64,000 nucleotides of DNA from Acridotheres tristis (Eukaryota > Chordata > Aves > Passeriformes > Sturnidae): the NCBI GenBank assembly GCA_037013685.1, contig CM072889.1:4287976-4351975 (forward strand), given 5' to 3'. Within the stretch, counting starts at the first letter, position 1. Every line of letters begins with the position of its first letter. The notes below the pieces were generated by a model. It worked only from the letters and a program-made list of their open reading frames with translations. It ran no database searches and was not told the DNA's origin. Both the position numbers and the translations under genes were made by a program. Positions 35,601-46,800 of the stretch are shown piece by piece.

Positions 35601-35928
35601 ACTGAGTATTTTTTATGTTTTATAGGCTACTCCAACTGTGGGACAGGTGCCAGGACAGGGAAAATTCTCCTAGAACTGCTGATGTGAAATAAGGACTGGT
35701 CTGATTTGGAGCAAAAGCAACTTGTTTCTGACATCAGCCATGAGCTGCACAGCAGGAGAGGAACAGCCAGCAAGACAGAAGTGCAGAGAACTATGGTAAG
35801 ACACATGCACCCTCCTAGTGTCCATCTCCATGTTTTCAAGTGACAGGATCTTTAAGACACCAACAGATGTGTCATAGAGAAAGTGGTTCTGACACACAAA
35901 CTGCAACTGGTGCAGGACTCGCTTTTGG
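32641..35928. other. Intergenic, nothing recognised
   Basis: About 3.3 kb without a convincing gene, RNA or intact repeat. Longer open frames (for example minus strand 33140-33817) are Pro/Gln/Ser-rich, lack conserved motifs and have no splice partners, so they are treated as chance. Confidence 0.5.
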
Positions 35929-35993
35929 AGTGGGTTGACCTTGGCTGGATACCAGGTGCCCACTAAGCCACTGGTGTCACTTTCCTCCTCAGG
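35929..35993 (-). mobile_element. LTR end fragment, same family as the LTR at 37302-37790
   Basis: The stretch (TTGACCTTGGCTGGATACC, then AGGTGCCCACTAAGCCACTG, then TTTCCTCCTCAG) aligns by eye with 37306-37370, including the CAGGT(G/A)CCCACCAAGC core, in the same orientation. It is probably the leftover U5 end of the 3' LTR of the minus-strand element to its right. Confidence 0.55.
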
Positions 35994-36078
35994 AGTGTCC
36001 CTACCCATGGCAAGGTACTTGGAACTAGCTGGTCTTTAAGGTAGGTCCCTTCCAAATCAACCTACTCTGTGATTCATC
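35994..36078 (+). repeat. CR1 LINE 3'-end fragment abutting an LTR fragment
   Basis: GAGTGTCCCTACCCATGGCA, then TGGAACTAGCTGGTCTTTAA, then GGTCCCTTCCAAATCAACC and a decayed ATTC tail match the CR1 3' terminus. It starts exactly where the LTR similarity at 35929-35993 stops. Confidence 0.75.
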
Positions 36079-36099
36079 CACGTTACTCCATGGAGAGGG

Positions 36100-37301
36100 T
36101 TCACAAGCTAACATTAACCTGGAACATACTTTCCTCAAAGCCTAGAAAAGCTAGTGTCTCCTTCTTGTTAGCTGATGGAGACATAGTTGGCATCTTGATT
36201 GTATCCATAGGCACATGGTGACATCCCTTACTTTGTTCCCAAAAGCTGAATAGCTGTTGAGCTTCCCTATCTTCCTGCTGACTTTGGGCCCCATTATGCC
36301 AGCACTGGAGCAGTCAGTTCCATTCCACATACCTGGTGGCTGTAACCTTTCCACATGTCTCAAAGTTCTGATGAGGTTAGGCTGGGTGGTTTCTGCTTTT
36401 TTTCTGAATTCCCTCACTCCTTCCTTTTCTCAAGGACCAGCTTCTTGATGGAACCCTTCTTTGCCCTCTCCCCATAATAACTGATGATATAGACCCATTG
36501 ATTTCCATGTCCACTGGGTTTTTTTCCACTACTGGGGCAACTATAGTTATTCCTGTTTGAGCCTCTATCTCTACTATCACCTCAGATGGAGTCTGTCCCT
36601 TTGTAACTTGAACTCAATCAAGTTATCCTCAGAGGTGGCTTGGGTCCCCGAGTTAACCACAGCCCTCTGACAACCCTGAACTGTGCCTTTGCAGGCACAT
36701 GCCAAGCCCCAGTAGTGCCAGAGACTGCTGGTTTTCCCTGGGGTAGGCACCTTCTGTCAGCTGGCATGTCAGTTTGCCAGGGTTACTTGCCTGTTCAGGT
36801 GTAGTCCAGGCTATGAGATGTGATAACCAGCCTAGGCACTTACCCAAATCCTTCCACATACTCTGCCACCCACGGACCAGCCACCTCAGGGCACATTTTA
36901 GTACTGACTCATCCAAAAATTGTCTTCTCCTACACCAGGAAGACACCAGATTACACAGACCCCATGATATGCCAACCATGTTAATTAGTAGTATTAAACA
37001 TCTCACGTAAGGGTGAGCAGGAACAATAAAGCCACCCACACCAGGTGGGAGGGGGAAAATAGCATTCTCTCCACAAGGCAGCTCCCCCAGCAGAGCAAGG
37101 CTTTCAGTGCCAGGGCAAAGCACAGAGCCATGGTTTGTACTAACATGTTCCCAAAGCCCAGAAAAGTAAGAAAAAAGAGATAAGAAATGCAGCCAACAAA
37201 CACTGTGACCACACAGAAGCTGCCTACTTAGTAACTACTATGGCTAAAGAACACTTACCACAGAACTACCATTGCCTCAGGCCCCACACTGGGCACCAAA
37301 C
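36100..37301 (-). mobile_element. Internal region of a decayed LTR retroelement, including primer-binding site
   Basis: Just inside the LTR at 37302, the minus strand reads TTTGGTGCCCAGTGTGGGGC (37280-37299), a typical avian ERV tRNA primer-binding site. Downstream on the minus strand, 37212-37003 is a hydrophobic open frame and 37123-36653 a 156-codon frame, both of the leader/gag-proximal kind seen in avian ERVs. The weak frames at 36580-36377 and 36417-36151 follow. Stops and frameshifts separate them and no pol motif was found, so the element is non-functional. Family assignment (ERVL-like) is tentative. Confidence 0.55.
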
Positions 37302-37790
37302 TGTGCTGGGCTAGCCCTGCCTGGGCACCAGGTACCCACCAAGCTGCTCTCTCACTCCCCTCCTCAGTGGGAGGGGGCAGGGAGAGAGGAAGATGGGAAT
37401 GGAATTTGTGGGCCAAGGTAAAGGCAGTTTAATAAAGCAAAAGTAAGGCTGCATGTGGGAGCAAAGGAAAACTAAGTATTTATTCTCTACTTTCGACCAG
37501 CAGGAGATGTCCGGCCACTTCCTGGGAAGCACAGCTTCAGTACACAGAGCAGCAGCTCCATAAGACAGATGTTTTAATAAGGAATGCCCCCCATCTCCTT
37601 TCTCTCAGCTATTATGCTGAGCAGATGCCATATGGCCTGAAATATCCCTAAATCTTGCCCCCACTCCAGCCTGCTGGTGAGGTGGGAATGTTAGAGATAG
37701 CCTTGATGCTGTGGGACCATTGTTCAACAACAGCCAAAACACTAGTGTGTTATCAACACATGCCTAGTTACCAGTACAAAACACATCTCT
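37302..37790 (-). mobile_element. 5' LTR of the minus-strand retroelement
   Basis: On the minus strand it begins near 37790 and passes ACTAGTGTTTTGGCTGTTG. It carries an AATAAA poly(A) signal at 37484-37479 and ends in CCCAGCACA at 37302, directly followed by the primer-binding site. The U5 part (minus-strand reverse of CTCACTCCCCTCCTCAG) is characteristic of a widespread avian LTR. The outer boundary is uncertain by tens of bases. Confidence 0.65.
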
Positions 37791-37845
37791 AGGAGGGCTG
37801 CTAGGGGTAAAATTACCTTCATCTCAGTCAGACCCAATACAACTG

Positions 37846-37851
37846 TTTATT
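37846..37851 (-). terminator. Candidate NCBP2-like polyadenylation signal (AATAAA on minus strand)
   Basis: TTTATT on the plus strand is AATAAA for the minus-strand gene, about 650 bases beyond its stop codon. It is the first canonical signal found downstream, and lies only about 60 bases before the start of the LTR. Confidence 0.5.
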
Positions 37852-38496
37852 TAAAAAAATTAACAGAAACTTTTAACAAAATCACACCCAACAGTGAGGA
37901 TCTGAAAAGCCAGGCAGCACTGGGGGCATCATAAAGAGAAACGCTCTGCAGGCCCTGACCAACCCAAGGGCTAGATGCACAGACAAGCACCTCCAAGTGG
38001 ATGATCAGACCTTGTCCACTTCTCTCATTCAAACACTGGTTCTTTTTTATTAAGCAGGTGAGGTTGTAAATGAGAAGCCTGGATCTTTTGTGCATCCTCA
38101 TTAGGTGCCCAGGCACCTGGAGGACTCCAATGGGGGTGAGCTTTTAAAAAAAAGTCATTTGAAAGCAACCATGGTTGCAGTTGCAGCTTGGAGGAAGCCA
38201 CCTGCTTAAGTGCAACATGAAGAGTATGTCATAGCATAAGGTGTGTGACATGCTGCATTTCTTCTTGCCCAGAATCCTACAGAGCTGTCCATTTTTTTCC
38301 CTTGTTGCCCTGTATCAGCACAGAACATCCTCTCTAGCTCAGAAAGAAGGGAGAATGAACACATGTATATCCACAGTCTAAGGAGAGTCACCTTTTGCTG
38401 GAACTTGGATCTCACACCATACCCTGATCCCAAATACGAGAACAGGGGTAGCTCTGGAAGGACAGTGCCCTCTATGAGCTAGGAATCAAGAGGCAA

Positions 38497-40573
38497 TTAA
38501 TAGATTGCAGGCTGGTGATTTGCCTTTTGCATCTGAATGATCTTCCCAAAGCCACCTCTTCCCACGTCGTAGTCTGTCCGGTATTCATCTCGCACCTGGG
38601 GCACAGAACAACACACACATATTAATAGCCAGCACTGCCTGTCTCCTCCTAGACTTCAAAATCTTCATCCCCCTCCTTGTTCAGCTGGTGGGGAACTGAA
38701 GTTCAGATTAGAAGCACTTCTACTTATCTGAGATCTCTTCAAATCCACCAAAAAGGTGCAAAGGTGAAAATGACAAAAAAGGATATATCCGATTGCTGAA
38801 ATTTTTTCAGGTAAGAAGGAAAGAAGACCCCAAAATATTTACATTCAGCTTTTCAGTACACCTTTCTGAATTGCCAAGCTTGGCCTTCAGAACACTTTAT
38901 CTCATCTAAACCTCATCTTTGCCCTTGGGGAAACTGCTGTGTTATGAGCTTGGCCTGGCATCCACTCTCTTTCCCTCTACTCAAATTCTGGATCATTTCA
39001 AGGGTACTACCTTGGATTAGGGAACATTCTGCTTGCATTGCAGGAAATTTGGAGTCCTAGACAGAAATAGCCTTAAGTTCTATTTCCAGCCTTTAACACC
39101 AGATATCAATTACCGAAACAACCTGGGAGTGAGTAAACTTCAATATCATGTCTTTACAGTCTGCACATTGTTCTCTATGAGACAAAACCAGCAAGTAAGT
39201 AGACTCCTACAGGATCAAATTCAGGGATGAACTGGCATTGCCTTTACCTGTCCTCCAGTCTTTCCTCTCCCATACTGTCGCCCCTCCTTAAACCCTGCAT
39301 CCCAGTCCGTGCGGATGATGCGGTCGTCCAGCCGTGTGCCGTTGATAAACCGCATGGCATGCTCGGCATCTGCTCTCGTGTAGTACCTGAGGCACTCTGT
39401 AAGGACAACTAAGTGTGCTGTTTTGTTGGGTACAGGGGAAAAAAAACAGGGAAGTATTGTATTTGACAAGCAGAACTCCCCCCATTGCCTTCCAGCCTCT
39501 TCTACTTTTCCCTATGGGATCAAAAACTGCGCTCATATAAATACAAGCTAAGACCAGCTAATGCTCAGAAAGAATTCTGTACTTTAATGTTAGCACCTGC
39601 ACAGACAAGACAATGGAACAAAGACATTAAAGCCTTGCTAAGGGCAAGAAATCAGTAATATGCCTTTTTGTACTATGTAAAACTTGACAGAAATACAACA
39701 AAAGGAGCAGGCTTCACAGGAGAGCTTTGCACAGACAGCTCCTGGCACAACCTGTTTAGGCATGAAAATGCCCCTATGGCTTATCCTGCTACTTCCTTCA
39801 GGTGTGCAGTTGACATGAGAAAGTAAGCATGTGCGCTGGACAAGGAAGACGTCAGGTTGATGACTGTAACAGTTATCATTTTGGCCCTAAATTCATTAAA
39901 GAAATTAATGAATTAAAGGGGCTCACAGCCACCTCCAGAAAGTACAGCTCTAGTGGCACTTGTCAGGTATGGAATCACTATACAATCGATCTCAGAGTGC
40001 AGAGAGGAACGTGCAAGGATGGACGGGATGTGCCTGGCAGGAAGCACTTGGCTATCACCTTTCCAGCAGTACAGATACACTTGCTGTGCAGAGGAACTAC
40101 AGGTGCCAACCACACACGTACTGACAAAAGGGAACCAGAAAGGATACTCTACAAAGCAGAAACCACAAGGGGTCTTCTTGATCTTGTCCAGACCCATGAC
40201 AATCCTCTTGACATCTCCGCACTTGGAGAAGAGCTCCTGTATCTGCTCCTCGGTAGTGTAGAAGGACAGGTTGCCGACATACAGCGTGGAGGAAATCTTC
40301 AGGGATTTCTCCTGCAGCTGCCTGCTACCCTGCGGGCACAGAGGCGCACGCCGCGGGCTCAACGCGCTCGCCGTCCCGTTCCCACCGCTCCATGCCCTCC
40401 CGCTGCCCGGCTCCTCGCACGGCCTTGTCCCGGCCTCAGCCCTCCCCGCCCCGGCCGGGCCCCGCCACCCGCCGCGCCGGGCGCACCCGGAAGTGCTGGT
40501 CTCGGTACTGGCTGATCTCGCAGTACGAGTCACTGTTGAGCCCGCTGAGCGTGGTGTGCAGCAGCCCCGACAT
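38497..40573 (-). CDS. NCBP2L: Nuclear cap-binding protein subunit 2-like (CBP20 family)
   Basis: Four exons, minus strand: 40573-40487, 40329-40148, 39386-39248, 38595-38497. Lengths 87+182+139+99 give 168 aa plus stop with matching phases. CBP20 proteins bind the 7-methylguanosine cap of nuclear RNA together with NCBP1. A single RRM is present with RNP2 LYVGNL (45-50) and RNP1 CGFCFVEY (84-91). Cap-contact residues known from CBP20 are all present with a +3 offset: Tyr23, Tyr46, Phe86, Phe88, Arg115, Asp117, Trp118, Asp119, Arg126, Arg130, Gln136. The N-terminal linker after QYRDQHFR diverges ([14 protein letters not shown]), and the C-terminus ends KANHQPAIY, longer than the roughly 156 aa of canonical NCBP2. 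Because bird NCBP2 is expected elsewhere, I call this the NCBP2-like paralogue; the symbol is less certain than the family. Confidence 0.9.
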
Positions 40574-40875
40574 CGCTTGCTCCCGCCCGCCCGGCTCCCG
40601 CTGCCGGGCCCCGCTGCCGGGATCCTTCCAGAAGCGCCGCGCACCGGACACGGCGAGCGGCGCGCGAGAGACGCCACCACGCCACAGGATTGGCCAGGGT
40701 GGCTGTCACTCGGAGCGGGGGGCGGGGCGGGGCCGCCGGGCGGCCAATCGGTGACGCGAGAGCCCGGCGGGAGCACTGGGTCGGGTCGCGCGCAGGGTGC
40801 GCGGCGCGCACGCGCAGTGCGGGGGTGCTGCTGCCGCGGTTCCGCGCCCGTCTCGGTGCTCCCCCCTGAGGGGCC
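40574..40875. promoter_or_regulatory. Divergent CpG promoter shared by the NCBP2-like gene and TEX11
   Basis: Only 302 bases separate the two start codons. The interval is extremely CG-rich, with GGGGCGGGGCGGGGCC at about 40720-40735 (Sp1-type boxes), a CCAAT box (GGCCAATCGG) at about 40742-40751, and CGCGCACGCGCAGTGCG near 40805-40821, close to an NRF1-type site. No TATA box. A true bidirectional promoter is inferred. Confidence 0.7.
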
Positions 40876-43800
40876 ATGGCGGGGCAGCGGCTGGCGGCCG
40901 TGCAAGGTGCCGTGGGCCCCGGGCCGCGTGCTCGCCCTTCCCGATAAGCCCCGCCATCGGCGGCTGATGTTGGGCTGTTTTTCACGCCCCGCTGTCCTCC
41001 TGTCTTACAGCGCTGGTGCGGGGGCTGCTGAGGGAAGAGGCGCCGTCGCGCATTGCCGCCCTCACCGAGGAGCTATTCCAGGCGGCGGAGAGCCTCTCTG
41101 AAGAGGATAGGAAGGTGGCGGAGGGAGAGCCCCCCGCTCCCAGCCCGTCTGGAGAAACGGAGGGTGCTTCACACCCCACAGCCCTGTCCCAGGTTGGTGC
41201 TGCAGCTCCGTAAGCACCAGCTGCTGCTGCTACGTACCCTTTGCGCTGAAGCTAAACCTGTAGCACTACTGAAATGTAAAGAAAAGAGTTAATTTCTTCG
41301 TCGTTCGCCCCAATAGCGTGAAAGTCCAAAATAAAGTGGGAAATGGTTTTTTTAAGTCAATGCGAAATGATGATCCTGAATGTAAAAAAAAAGGGTGTGT
41401 GTCATTGACTCTGCTCTCATGAGACCCCACCTGGATACTGTGTCAAGGTCTGGGGCCAGCAACATCAGAAGGATGTTGAGGTGCTGGAGGTGAAGGTGAT
41501 TGAAGGGCTGGAGCACTTCTGTTGGTAAAGACAGACTGAGTTCAGCCAGAGGAGAAGGCTCTGGGCAGACCTTCAGCATCTAAAGGGGTTCCAAGAGAGC
41601 TTCAAGGAGAAGGACTTTGGACAAGGGCCTGAAGTGACAGGAAAAGGGGAAATGGCTTTACTTTGAAAGAAGTTGATTTAGATTAGTTATTAGTAAAATA
41701 CTGTAAGGGTGGGGAGGCCCTGGCACAGGTTGTCCAGAGAAGCTGTGGCTGCCCCATCCATGGAAGTATCCAAGGCTAGGCTGGACAGGGCTTGGAGCAA
41801 CCTAGGTCTAGTGAAAGGTGTCCCTGCCCGTGGCAGGGGGATGGAACTGGGTGGTCTTCAAGGTCACTTCCAACCCAAGCCATTCTATGATAATAATGGG
41901 AAAAGTTACTGGTTACTGATGATGTTAAGGTTCTTATTATTTCAAAGAACTAGGAGTATCTAGTTGTAATTTCAAGTAAAAATGCAAGCAGAGAGCACTG
42001 ATGCATTAAGAGTTTGGTACTGGATCAGAGGAGGTCCTTCTCACCCTGTCTATGAATTCCAATAATGGCAGCAGATAAACCGAGGAAGAAGAAAACAAGC
42101 AAGCATGTACTTTTAATTGCCTGGTAAACAATATTCCAGCACACAATATTATATTGGAGGTACTAATTTTCAGTCCTTGTAAAAGTTTATCAGGTGGTTG
42201 TTTCTAATGTTTGGTTTTCCTTCTGTTTATTTCTCCTAGAGGAGTACTTAGAAAGTAGTAAACATCTACTTTAAAAGTCCTGTTTCAAAGAGAAATCTGA
42301 AATAAGGAAAAAAGACTAGCTGAGATACTGTCCAACTTCTTCCTCCAAATTTATATTTTCAAGAGACATCTAATAAGTAGCAATTATCAGCTAAGGAACA
42401 CTGATTTTGGAAGTCCTAAATTTGCAACAGGGAACAAGATTGGTTAGCAAGTATTGTAACAGAAAGTGTCATTAGTACAGTGTGTAAAGAAATAGCAGAG
42501 CATAAAAGTGGTATCCTTCAGGTCTTCCTGAATCAATTGGGCTAAATTATTTTTGAAGAAAGGAGAAATCATTAATTGGTAATCTGGCCACTTCAATAAG
42601 AGGGACTATGAACTCCTAGATAGGTAAGGGTGTATTTTTAGGCTAGATCTGTCATGAAAAGTAGAATAAAGTGATAGAAAATGCAGCCCCTCAGGGTGGG
42701 TTGCTAAAGCAGCTTATTGCCTTTATGTAGTGCTGTATCTTTTTAACAAGAGTATATAGTCAGTAGCCTTTTTTCTTCTTTTGCTAATATCAGAAGTTTC
42801 CCAGTGTAGCTATTTAAAGTAATTAAGCTAGTGTTCTTTTTGATGTGCAAAAGAGGTGAAGCCTTATTACACATGGTTCTCAAATGTGATAAGATTCTTA
42901 GAGTTCTTTTCCAACCCCTTCAGATTTTAGGTGAAGAAATGCTACACGGTCCATTCAGCATGCCTGTTTTCAGGTCACTGTCCAACATGTCCCTGTGGGA
43001 TCCTGTGACAGTTTTATGGAAAACTCACACCTTTGACTCCGGGGTAAAAGGAAGTTGTGTAAACATGTGGAGAGGCCATTTCTTTGAAACACATGGAAGA
43101 TGCTTCTTTTTCCAGTAGTAAATATCAATGGGATGCACATCCAGGACGAAATTAAATTGAGCGGAATTCTTCTCTTCAGGTTGAAGAGAGTGCAATCAGC
43201 TTGTGGAACTGGACTGTGACCAAACACACGGGTGCTGTTATCAATGATGAGCAAAGAGCTAAGTGTACGTATGTTCTGTACCTTCCTAAATGTGTTCTGT
43301 GTGCTGTAGCATGGAAATCAAACTCTGCCTCTCTGCTTATAGGCACATAAGTATTGCTGTAGATTTGTTTGAGTCTGCAGACATGGGCTAGAAAGAGAGA
43401 AATATAGCGGTGGACTTGTATAAACAGTTCAAGAAGATGCATCCTGATGTAATACTTATCTTCTTGTGACACAGAATCAGTGTAGGCATTCTTATCGCTG
43501 CCCTTTCCATGCCAGGGCACCACTAAAGAGGTGATGTGACCAAAGGAAGCTGTAATTTGCCTTCTGATACTGTGGTTCAAATATAAAAATGTATGGAAAT
43601 AACATAGGTGTAAATTTTAGACTGCTGGTCACTTAATTTTTATCAAGTGAGATTGTTTTTTTAATGTAACTATGTCATCCATGTTTACATATAGAAGCAT
43701 TCTAAGTCCTCACTGACCTGCTTTAGCCAGGTGCACAGCTGGTGGGTTCTCTTGGGCCAGGAGCAGCACTAGAGGAAAGCAGAAGTGAGCTTTTGGTATT

Positions 43801-46800
43801 TTCCTTCAGTGTGTTCTTTCTGAGGTTCTGTGGGATTGCATTATCAGGCCTGCATTCTTGTCTTGAGGGATTAAAGTCAAAATTATATATAATCTGCATC
43901 TTATAAATTATGCCAGGTAAAGGGTAAGTTGACACAAAATAGAGTGTGATGTTCTCAGATCACAGCTGAAGGGCCAGGGAGAGGCTGTTTTAAATACATT
44001 AAGTAGCATCTTTTCCATCTCTGATGTCTAAGGAAGGCCTGAAAATATTTTTGCTTTTTACTTTGAAACTGTAAAGATTATTAAACTTCATTTCCTTGTT
44101 TTGCTGAAGGCTATTCTGAGGCTTTTAAGACATGTTACTGTAAGCACTGCAATGTAATTAAGTTTGTGAATACCATGTATTTAACTTAAACTTTCTCTAA
44201 ATTGTTTAATAGGTATTTTAATGAGAATACATATTTTTTCTTTACTGCCTGAAAATCTTGGCTAAAATTCAGATTGCTTTGACTCCTGAAGCTTTCAGAT
44301 TTTTCTGTCTTGTGATTTAAAACGCCAAATAGTCTTTCAGAAATAGTGGGGCTTGACTTTCTGTAAAAAAAAAAAAAAGAAGTAGAGAAAAGGAAACTTT
44401 TGAATATGTGCACTGTTTTCCTGCAGTGCGGTTTGTTGCTTGCAGACTGATTTGCCTTTGTGAAGGCAGTGATCCTCCGGAGGGAACTATTCGAAGACAG
44501 ATTTTGGTAAGGCTAATTATGGGTGAGTAATGAAATACGGTTGATCCCCGAGGGAAGTCTTCAAATCTTATTACATTTGCTTTGTAAAGGGAGTGAAGTA
44601 TATGTCTAGTTCTGGAAAGATAGCTGGTGTTTTGGCAGGAGTATTGCTGACTCTATGTGCTCATCACTTAAGATAAGATAGATGATCCCATTTTTTCCCT
44701 TTTTAGAAAACAAAGTACATGCTGAAGTGGGACCTGTATCTTACAGGGATACCTTGCTGACCATTGGAGTTAGGAATGTTTGGACATTGTGGTGTGGTTG
44801 GCATCACATCTTCTCACAGGGTAAAATATGTTATGAGCAGGACATTCATTTATTTCACTATCTTATAATATTGTCTAGTAGGCCATCATAAGTCTTTTGC
44901 TACATCTGAGTGTTCAGCGCTTCATTCAGAAGTGAGAGTTGCTGGTCAGAAATTGCAGAGCTGAAATGCCTTTGTCCTTGTTAGATATGTGTGACAATGA
45001 GATGAGATCTTATGTTGCCTTTCTTGAAAGTGACTGCATTTTCACAAATTACTTACCATTTCCTCCTTCAGATGTCTATGAAAACTGGGAAAGGATGGAT
45101 AGATATTGGAAAAGCTGGTCTTGCAGATGGATTTCTAGAGAATGCCATGAGTGTAAGTTTTTTCTCAGTTTTGATTTCCTACATACACGCCTATTTGTAA
45201 GTTCCATGGGCGATGCCTGCACTTTGTTTTCCAGAGTATAGAAAAGTTGTATGTGAAGTTACGGAATGGGAGCGAGGGTGAAGCAGATATTCAAGTGCAC
45301 AGAGCTGATGTGGAGAAGAGCCTTTTCAAAGTACTCTCTTACCAAGCTGAATCAGTATGTGTTCTCAGTTTTCCTTATAAGTCACTAGAGGTATAGAGGG
45401 AAACTCTGACCCAGTTATTAGATACCTGAATGCTTGGCATTGAGGACTTGCTGAGGGATAGATTTCCTTCACTTAGATGTAAGATAGCAGATCTCATGTT
45501 TGTATTCAATGTTGCAATCATTTAATGATTTTTAATTTCCCTCATTTATTGCAGTCATTCTTGCAGTGGTGTTTATATCTTCTAGCTCAGATTTGTTGCT
45601 TTAAGATTTGGCTGTCATGGCTGTTTGTAAAATAAACAGCTGCCTGTATGAATCATAAATGGGTCAGTTCCAACAGTGTCCTGTGCTGGACTGGAGAACA
45701 AGACAAATAACTGTAATTTAAAGTATGTAATTTAGAAATTCTAAGTTTTGAGAGGAAGTATTTTTCCTGACTGAAGTGTCTGAGAACTCTTATCAATCCT
45801 ATAGAATATAACAAGCACAGGAACAAATACAAATAATGTTGTTTCCTGCATTTGTTGATCACACCACTGACCTCAGTATCTAGAAGGGAAGTGCTGTCTC
45901 CAGAATTCTCAGGAGCTACCCTAAACAGGACAAAGCGATGGCCCATATTTTTAATTCGATCATGTAGACAAAAGGAGAGGAAATAAAAATTTTGCTGAGC
46001 TGTTGTATCATTTTAACATCTGAATGATCTTGTCCCATGTCTCTGCACACTTCCTAAGGAATGCAGTGATTTTCTGGATCTCTTGATCCTCTGGCAGTAT
46101 GGAGAAATAGACAGAATTATTATAGTACTGTAAGGACAGATACCTAATCCCAAATCTAGCTTTACTGCATGTGAAAAACACAAGTCCTATTTTAAAGAAC
46201 GAGGTTTATAGTGAATTTTAAAGACCAGTTGCACACTAACAGTTGGTTGGCATGCTCTGCTGCTTTCTCAGGCAGTTGCTCAAGGGGATTTTCAGAAAGC
46301 AGTGATGTGCGTGCAGCGCTGCAAAGATATGTTGATGAAATTGCCAAAAGAAGTAAGTGAAATATTCCCTTTTTTATCATTCCAAACTTTGAGAACCTAT
46401 TTTCCTCTCTATATGTAAAGGGATGACATATGCCATATAAAATTTTGAAAAAAGTAATCTGAACTGAAGATCTCTTCTGCGGTTGGTTGCCTCTTTGAGA
46501 TTTTGTGGCTAAAATTTTTGTATGGAAACAGCAGAGTTTTCTTCAAAGTGCATTTTTTTTATTGCTTCTCTTTGATTAGAATTTGAAATAGAATGATAAA
46601 CTCTTCCTAAACAATGAGAAGGCAGATCAGCAAGCAAGGCAAAAATATTTCTAAATTGAATATACGACCTACTCTCTACAGAACCAGCTGCATTTTACAT
46701 CTTGATCTTGTATGTTGCATCTTGTACCCATGTGAACATATGTCTGGGGACAGATGGGACAAGAAAATAGCTGAGTTACAAAGTTTTTGATATGCAAGTC

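Noticed and set aside
36653..37123. 156-codon minus-strand open frame as a host gene
   Set aside because: It lies directly inside an LTR next to a primer-binding site, with no introns or promoter of its own; it is better explained as retroelement internal sequence.
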